NCBI GenBank assembly: GCA_022573095.1
Contig: JACZUR010000010.1
Coordinates: forward strand, 1-19,330
DNA: 19,330 nt
DNA from: Gemmatimonadota bacterium
Lineage (GTDB): Bacteria > Gemmatimonadota > Gemmatimonadetes > Gemmatimonadales > GWC2-71-9
Direction of reading: 5' to 3'
Positions 14,690-19,330 of the stretch are shown one piece after another; within the stretch, counting starts at the first letter, position 1, and each line of letters starts with the position of its first letter. The position numbers and the translations under genes are program-made. The notes under the pieces are model-generated. The model was given only the letters and a program-made list of their open reading frames with translations, searched no databases and had not been told where the DNA came from.

Positions 14690-15601
14690 GTGACCCGGAC
14701 AATCGTAATGGTGACCGTAGCGCTGACCTCGCTGGTAACGGGGGCGCTGTCGGCGCAGCGTGAACTCGTGCTGTTGCGGTCGCCGGCGTCAGTGCGCATT
14801 GCTGGAATGAACGGCGTGGGTACCGCGATGATGGGAGACGCCGGTGCTGTGTTCACGAATCCGGCGGGACTTGCCACGATCCGGCATGTGGCCCTCGAGA
14901 GTTCGTATCGGACCACTCCGCTGGATGGCTATATCGTTCTCGGGGCGCTCGCCTGGCGCCTGAAGCAACTCAACTTCGGTGCAGGCCTGCAGTATTTCGA
15001 TCGCGGGGTGCTGCTAGCAAACCGACTGGATTCTGCGGTTGCAGCACCTGCCAGTTCGCAGAAAAGCTATGAATGGCTCGCAGTGGGCTCGCTAATTTAC
15101 AGGTATGGACTTATCGCGTTTGGAGGGTCTGTAAAGGCAGCTCGCCAGCAGGCGCAAGGTGTACGGAGACGTGCCATCGGAGTCGATGCCGGAATAACGC
15201 TGGCGGTGTTCGACATCATGGCACTTGGTTTTGCCGTCCAGAACATTGGCGGAAATTTACGGACGGACTCGGACCTCGTGCTTCCCAAGCTTTCCAGGTT
15301 CGGCTTCACGATGAACTACGTTGATCCTCAGGAGACGCTCAGACTGCTTTCCTCAATCGAGGTGCAGTGGCCTGAAGGACACGAATCGAGGGTTGTGCTG
15401 GGGATCGAGGGCGGTGTTGTCATCAGTGGTGTAGGAGTCAAAGGCCGGTTGGGTTGGGGAGGTGGTGAATTCGGCGATCGCTCCAACTTTACGTTTGGAG
15501 CCAGCCTTGATATCGGCCGTACCAATATCGATTTCTCGTCGGAGCGGGAGAGCCTGCTTGGAGAAACAGCGCAGCGAATAGGGGTACGCATCAGGTTGTG
15601 A
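14690..15601 (+). CDS. PorV/PorQ-like outer-membrane beta-barrel protein
   Basis: The protein has 303 residues. A Sec signal peptide ends at about residue 22 (GALSA, then QREL). The N-terminal part has the FadL/PorV-type block GDAGAVFTNPAGLA (about 49-62), typical of barrels whose first strands follow a GxxxA...NPAGL motif. The rest alternates hydrophobic and polar residues to a C-terminal strand ending GVRIRL. PorV/PorQ proteins in Bacteroidota belong to the type IX secretion system, but many relatives outside it are plain transport or unknown barrels. No other T9SS gene is in the window, so that role is not claimed. The GTG start at 14690 has AAGGA nine bases upstream. Its last bases overlap the next start as GTGA, so translation is likely coupled. 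Confidence 0.75.
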   Translation: MTRTIVMVTVALTSLVTGALSAQRELVLLRSPASVRIAGMNGVGTAMMGDAGAVFTNPAGLATIRHVALESSYRTTPLDGYIVLGALAWRLKQLNFGAGLQYFDRGVLLANRLDSAVAAPASSQKSYEWLAVGSLIYRYGLIAFGGSVKAARQQAQGVRRRAIGVDAGITLAVFDIMALGFAVQNIGGNLRTDSDLVLPKLSRFGFTMNYVDPQETLRLLSSIEVQWPEGHESRVVLGIEGGVVISGVGVKGRLGWGGGEFGDRSNFTFGASLDIGRTNIDFSSERESLLGETAQRIGVRIRL

Positions 15602-16704
15602 GCGGCCGAGACTCCGGGTCGAGGACGCTGCTCCGAAACATGTTCAGCACCATCGCGCTGGCGCTCGGCTTCAGTGCCATGATCCCACTCATAAGCCCAG
15701 ATTCCCGCTTCCTCGCACGTTCAGCCTACGAGGAGGCCAGGATACTGCTGCAACGCCAATCCATTCAAGAACTCGTCGCCGACTCCTCAACTGACGCAGT
15801 ATTGCGCCGGCAACTTCATTTGGTTGTCCGAGCACGAAATTTTGCACATGAGACGCTGGGGTTGGACGTTGGCGAGACATACACAATGTTCAGCGACGTA
15901 AGACGCGATACGCTCCTTCTGGTCTTGACGGCGAGTCCAAAGACTGAGTTGCGTACTTATACATGGAGATTTCCCATCGTGGGGAGATTGCCATACAAGG
16001 GTTTCTTCAGTGTACGGGAAGCAAGGGCCGAAGTCGAAAGACTAGAAAGAGACGGATACGACACCTACCTGAGGCCTTCCGGAGCTTTTTCAACCCTTGG
16101 CTGGTTCGATGACCCATTGCTTTCGACCGCCTTGTCGAACGATCCACTAACACTGGTCTCAACCGTTTTACATGAGGTAACTCATAGCACACTGTATCTA
16201 CCGGGTGAAGCGAACTTCAACGAGAGCTTTGCTTCGTTCGTGGGCTTTCTTGGCGCACATGCCTTTTTCCGAGAAGCGGGCGACGCCCGCAATGCCGGTA
16301 GAGCGCTGGCGATCTGGCGAGATGAGATACGTCTGCAGAATCTCTACACCTCGCTGCGGCGGGAATTGGAGTTTCTTTACAGCCAGTCGCTGGATGATTC
16401 AGTGGTTTCTGCGAGGAGAGAAGAAGTCTTCGACGCCGCCCGTGATAACCTGAGAAGTGGTGTCGGTGGGGAACTCGAGGTGTATGACGGTGAAAGATTG
16501 GCTGACAGGCCCTTGAACAATGCCAGCGTGCTTGCAAGCGGGATCTACCGAAGCCAGTTGGACCTGTTTGAGGAACTGCTTAGGCTGGAAGACGGTAGTC
16601 TACGGGCGGTAGTGGAAACCATCTTGGAACTGACCGCTACGGCGGATGGTACGGGACCTTACTCGCTCGTCCAGAGTTACCTCGAGGTTGCTAAGCAACT
16701 CTAG
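15598..16704 (+). CDS. Membrane-anchored putative aminopeptidase (PF10023-type zinc peptidase)
   Basis: The protein has 368 residues. A basic start is followed by a hydrophobic helix at about 15-33, likely a membrane anchor. The family block PIVGRLPYKGFF (126-137) and STLGWFDDPLLST (165-177) are present. A zinc site, HEVTH (192-196), is followed by FNESFASF (207-214), where E209 is the likely third ligand. These are the hallmarks of the predicted aminopeptidase family PF10023; biochemical proof for most members is lacking, so the substrate is unknown. GTG 15598 overlaps the barrel gene's stop by 4 bp (GTGA). ATG 15640 is a possible internal start that would keep most of the helix. It completes a three-gene unit with the M30-like and PorV-like genes. 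Confidence 0.8.
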   Translation: MSGRDSGSRTLLRNMFSTIALALGFSAMIPLISPDSRFLARSAYEEARILLQRQSIQELVADSSTDAVLRRQLHLVVRARNFAHETLGLDVGETYTMFSDVRRDTLLLVLTASPKTELRTYTWRFPIVGRLPYKGFFSVREARAEVERLERDGYDTYLRPSGAFSTLGWFDDPLLSTALSNDPLTLVSTVLHEVTHSTLYLPGEANFNESFASFVGFLGAHAFFREAGDARNAGRALAIWRDEIRLQNLYTSLRRELEFLYSQSLDDSVVSARREEVFDAARDNLRSGVGGELEVYDGERLADRPLNNASVLASGIYRSQLDLFEELLRLEDGSLRAVVETILELTATADGTGPYSLVQSYLEVAKQL

Positions 16705-16722
16705 GTTCGACGGAGCGGTCAT

Positions 16723-16750
16723 TTGTTTGGCTTAAACACGAATCTATATT
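16723..16750 (+). promoter_or_regulatory. Promoter candidate of the M20 dipeptidase gene (predicts leaderless mRNA)
   Basis: TTGTTT (16723-16728) and TATATT (16745-16750) are 16 bp apart. The ATG at 16757 lies 7 bp after the -10 box, where transcription would begin. The bases between, ACGCGT, hold no ribosome-binding site, so a leaderless transcript is suggested. Confidence 0.5.
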
Positions 16751-16756
16751 ACGCGT

Positions 16757-18121
16757 ATGTCCAGCATCAGTGAGTTTGTAGAAGACACGAAATCGCAGGC
16801 GGTCGACGAGCTGTCTGATCTCTTGCGGATCCCAAGTGTCTCGACTGTGTCGGCCCACGACAGTGACTGCCGTCACGCGGCAGAGTGGATCGAGCAGTAT
16901 CTGAAACGACTGAATTTCAGCCGAACGGAACTGAAGGCCGACGAGAATCATCCGGTCGTGTGGGGTGTTGGTCCGAACGCTCCGGGCAAGCCGACGGTGT
17001 TGGTTTACGGTCACTACGACGTTCAGCCTCCTGATCCGCTGAGTCTATGGGAGTCAGATCCATTCACACCAACCGTAAGAGATGGAAAACTCTACGCTCG
17101 GGGAGTGTCCGACGACAAAGGACAGGTGGTTGCAGTTTTGAAGGGATTCGAGGCGGCGGTACGGAACGGCGAAGTACCGGTGAACCTGCGAGTGCTGATT
17201 GAAGGTCAGGAGGAGAGCGGCGGTGAGGTTCTGTTCGGCTTGTTGGAGCGCGAGCCAGAGCTAACCGAGGCTGATGTGGTCGTCGTATCCGATATGGCTT
17301 ACTATCTACCGGGATATCCGGCGGTGTACACAGGTCTGCGTGGCATCTGCTACGCCGAGATTACCGTGCGGACTGCGAAGGCCGATCTCCATTCCGGTGC
17401 CTACGGTGGAGTCGCGCCCAATGCGCACGAAGCCCTGCTGCGTATTCTGGCTAAACTCAAGGCGCCGAGTGGAAGAATCCGTATACCCGGACTCTATGAC
17501 CTCGTAGAGAGACCGTCCAAACAAATCTTGAATGGATGGAAGTCTCTTCCGTTTAGTGAAACCAAGTTTCGCAAACACGAGGTCCGATCCCGCGCGTTGA
17601 CGGGTCTTTCGCGGTACACTGTTCTTGAGCGTCTTTGGGCATTGCCTACTTTTGAGATTCACGGCATATCCGGAGGATTTACGGGCGAAGGTGCGAAGAC
17701 CGTAATTCCGTCAGAGGCTATGGCTAAGGTTAGCCTCAGATTGGTCCCGCGACAGACTGCGAGCAAAGTACTGCTACTTCTCAAGAAAGCGGTGCGGGAG
17801 CTCGCGCCAAGTTATGCCGATGTTGATATCCGCTCCATTCACAGTGGCGATCCAGTACTGGTGAATACTGACGCTCCGGTTTTCGAATCTCTTTCACGCG
17901 CATTCGTGGAAGTGGAAGGCAGGGCGCCGGTATTGATTAGATCAGGCGGTTCAATCCCCATTGTACCCGAGTTGCGGAAGCGCGGAGCAACCATGATCCT
18001 GACAGGCATTGGACTTCCTGACGATGGGTTGCATGCACCCAATGAAAAATTGAATCTAGATCAATTCTACAAGGGTATGGAGGTCTTCGGCCGTTTCTTC
18101 GAGTTACTGGGAGAAGCCTGA
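16757..18121 (+). CDS. M20 family dipeptidase (carnosinase/CNDP-like)
   Basis: The protein has 454 residues and no signal peptide, so it is cytoplasmic. The dinuclear zinc site is complete: H86 (YGHYDVQP), bridging D119 or D120 (RGVSDDKGQ), catalytic E152 and E153 (EGQEESGG), D179 (VSDM) and H426 (GLHAPNE). H212 (DLHSGAYGG) marks the lid domain. HYDVQP is typical of CNDP-type dipeptidases rather than DapE or ArgE. It probably finishes degradation of short peptides taken up by the cell. It follows the putative aminopeptidase gene by 52 bp but has its own promoter candidate. It converges on lipB with an 11-bp gap and no room for a normal terminator. Exact peptide specificity is unknown. Confidence 0.92.
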   Translation: MSSISEFVEDTKSQAVDELSDLLRIPSVSTVSAHDSDCRHAAEWIEQYLKRLNFSRTELKADENHPVVWGVGPNAPGKPTVLVYGHYDVQPPDPLSLWESDPFTPTVRDGKLYARGVSDDKGQVVAVLKGFEAAVRNGEVPVNLRVLIEGQEESGGEVLFGLLEREPELTEADVVVVSDMAYYLPGYPAVYTGLRGICYAEITVRTAKADLHSGAYGGVAPNAHEALLRILAKLKAPSGRIRIPGLYDLVERPSKQILNGWKSLPFSETKFRKHEVRSRALTGLSRYTVLERLWALPTFEIHGISGGFTGEGAKTVIPSEAMAKVSLRLVPRQTASKVLLLLKKAVRELAPSYADVDIRSIHSGDPVLVNTDAPVFESLSRAFVEVEGRAPVLIRSGGSIPIVPELRKRGATMILTGIGLPDDGLHAPNEKLNLDQFYKGMEVFGRFFELLGEA

Positions 18122-18132
18122 CGCGAAGCGCA

Positions 18133-18840
18133 CTACGGAGTTTGTGAGGCGGTAAGTCCCATATCCTCGAGTGTCAGCATCTGGGGAGTCAGTTCGAAGA
18201 CCTCGCAGAATCCCAGGACTATCTGATCGATCGACCGTCCCCAAAGATCGGCGGGTGCTCTTTCTCCGAGTTCAACTCTCAGGCTGGTCATTGCGACGTT
18301 GGGGATCCCGCACGGCACGATCAGATCGAAGAACGATAAGTCCGTCGTTACGTTGAGAGCAAAACCGTGCCAACTCACCCATTGTTTTACGTGAATTCCT
18401 ATGCTGGCGAGCTTGCGGTCACCTATCCACACCCCGGTGTATTCCTTGTTGCGCCGTGCCTTCAAGCCGAGTCCATCCACTGCGACTATGATGCTCTCTT
18501 CTATACGGCGCAGGAACCAATGAAGGTCGCGCTTGTGCTCTTTGAGATCGAAGATGGTGTAGCCTACAAGCTGCCCTGGACCGTGGAAGGTTACGTCGCC
18601 TCCGCGCTCGACCTCGAAGATTTCTATTCCCCGGGCCTCCAGAAATTCGCTAGGGGCGCTCACGTGATTTGTGTCGGCGGTTCTGCCTAGAGTGACGACG
18701 GGGGGGTGTTCTACGAGTAGGAGGACGTCCCTCTTCAGCGACCCGTCTATTCGTGCGTGCGCTATGGACTTTTGAATTTCCCATGCTTCGCCGTAGGACA
18801 TCCGGCCGAGGCCGACGACGGCCAGTTCGCTGCTGGTCAC
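18133..18840 (-). CDS. lipB: Lipoyl(octanoyl) transferase
   Basis: LipB moves octanoate from octanoyl-ACP to the lipoyl domains of 2-oxoacid dehydrogenases and GcvH, the first step of lipoate synthesis. The 235 residues contain the signature RGGDVTFHGPGQ (79-90), GVWIG, the catalytic Lys in KLASIG (K143), LNV and PCG with the acyl-carrying Cys (C177). All are intact. GTG 18840 overlaps the stop of the upstream membrane-protein gene by 4 bp (GTGA), so the two are likely co-translated. lipA, which would insert the sulfurs, is not in the window. lpdA two genes upstream uses the finished cofactor. Confidence 0.96.
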   Translation of the reverse strand: MTSSELAVVGLGRMSYGEAWEIQKSIAHARIDGSLKRDVLLLVEHPPVVTLGRTADTNHVSAPSEFLEARGIEIFEVERGGDVTFHGPGQLVGYTIFDLKEHKRDLHWFLRRIEESIIVAVDGLGLKARRNKEYTGVWIGDRKLASIGIHVKQWVSWHGFALNVTTDLSFFDLIVPCGIPNVAMTSLRVELGERAPADLWGRSIDQIVLGFCEVFELTPQMLTLEDMGLTASQTP

Positions 18841-19229
18841 GTTGCGTTCCGGGCCTTCTGGGCCGAGTAAGCCAGAGCCAGCAGTAAAACCACCAAGTAA
18901 GCTAACAGTGTTGCTGCGCCTCCGATGCCATCCAGCGGCGCGGTGAGTGCTATGAGGAAGATGCCTCCCATCGCCGAAAGTGCACAGCTTACGCCTCGCC
19001 TCCAGATATCGTTCAGCTGGGCCGTCAAGTTCCAGGTTATAGCAACGGATGTGGCCACTGCGATGAGAATAGTGATGGCCAAGAACAAGAACGCAGCTTC
19101 GCTTCCGGAGTCAAAGTGCCTGGTCGTAAGATCGCGGAACACGAGCAGGCCGGTAGTGACTATCGACGAGCTGGCCGTAGCGCCGGTAGCGATACTCGCA
19201 ATTGCCAGTACAACGGGGTCTCGAACCAC
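18837..19229 (-). CDS. Four-helix membrane protein of unknown function
   Basis: The protein has 130 residues. Four hydrophobic segments lie at about 5-30, 45-66, 79-97 and 102-122, and a short basic tail (QKARNAT) suggests both ends in the cytoplasm. No family motif is recognised. The GTG at 19229 lies 7 bp after the lpdA stop, and the gene's own stop overlaps the lipB start. This tight placement and the clear topology argue for a real gene, but do not say what it does. It could simply be a lineage-specific membrane protein riding in the lipoate operon. Confidence 0.65.
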   Translation of the reverse strand: MVRDPVVLAIASIATGATASSSIVTTGLLVFRDLTTRHFDSGSEAAFLFLAITILIAVATSVAITWNLTAQLNDIWRRGVSCALSAMGGIFLIALTAPLDGIGGAATLLAYLVVLLLALAYSAQKARNAT

Positions 19230-19236
19230 GGCGGTG

Positions 19237-19330
19237 TTAAGCGTGGATCACGCGTCCCATTGAATCGAGTGCCGCCTCAGCTATCGCTTCACTAAGGGTC
19301 GGGTGGGCATGCACAGTGAGTTCCACTTAT
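19237..19330 (-). CDS. lpdA: Dihydrolipoyl dehydrogenase, C-terminal fragment (rest outside window)
   Basis: The last 29 residues of E3 are visible: VELTVHAHPTLSEAIAEAAL and on to GRVIHA. HAHPTLSE is the conserved C-terminal active-site segment, whose His-Glu pair acts as the base for lipoamide oxidation. The stop is at 19237-19239. Reading upstream in the same frame, a TAA appears at 19327-19329, just 3 bp from the window edge and directly before VELTV, where the family is normally continuous. This could be a one-base frameshift, an assembly-edge error or a real disruption; the window cannot decide. Confidence 0.75.

Noticed and set aside
14690..15601. A type IX secretion locus, because of the PorV-like barrel
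   Set aside because: No PorK/L/M/N, PorT, Sov or PorU gene is in the window, and the M30-like C terminus does not resemble a T9SS signal domain.

Overview
This window looks like an ordinary chromosomal stretch of a diderm (Gram-negative-type) bacterium. The diderm signs are a Kdo-transferase-like WaaA, two outer-membrane beta-barrel proteins, two predicted lipoproteins and a periplasmic DsbA-like thiol oxidoreductase. The protein styles (Bacteroidota-like WaaA motifs, PorV/PorQ-like barrel, M30-like lipoprotein, a short MetRS with FSKT in place of the usual MSKS) suggest Gemmatimonadota or another FCB-group lineage. That placement is inference, not a database result. I see no mobile elements, CRISPR arrays, rRNA or tRNA genes.

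Layout. At 1-462 (+) is the 3' end of a beta-barrel gene with a strong terminator behind it. waaA (-) and a CPBP-family membrane protease (+) diverge from starts only 25 bp apart. The CPBP gene converges on a dsbA-like gene (-) with overlapping stop codons. Upstream of dsbA on the same strand are a lipoprotein of unknown function and an inner-membrane M23/LytM endopeptidase that has its own promoter candidate. Next comes a leftward housekeeping cluster, dnaE-accA-ricT-metG (12249 to 5240), with gaps of a few bases: replication, fatty-acid synthesis, an Fe-S/RNA-maturation factor and translation.

A 276-bp divergent region separates dnaE from a rightward envelope and peptidase group. Its members are an M30-like metalloprotease lipoprotein with Ig-like/TIG modules, a PorV/PorQ-like barrel, a membrane-anchored PF10023-type putative aminopeptidase (these three nearly touching or overlapping), and then an M20 dipeptidase with a promoter that predicts a leaderless mRNA. 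The right end is a leftward set: the 3' end of lpdA (lipoamide dehydrogenase), a four-helix membrane protein, and lipB (octanoyltransferase). LipB supplies the cofactor arm on the complexes that LpdA re-oxidises.

Nothing here is a clear undescribed system. The best leads are the three-gene M30-like/barrel/aminopeptidase operon, a 21-codon upstream ORF overlapping the dnaE start, an extra cysteine cluster in RicT, the noncanonical KMSKS loop of MetRS, an apparent in-frame stop in lpdA at the window edge, and the strong bias to GTG/TTG starts.
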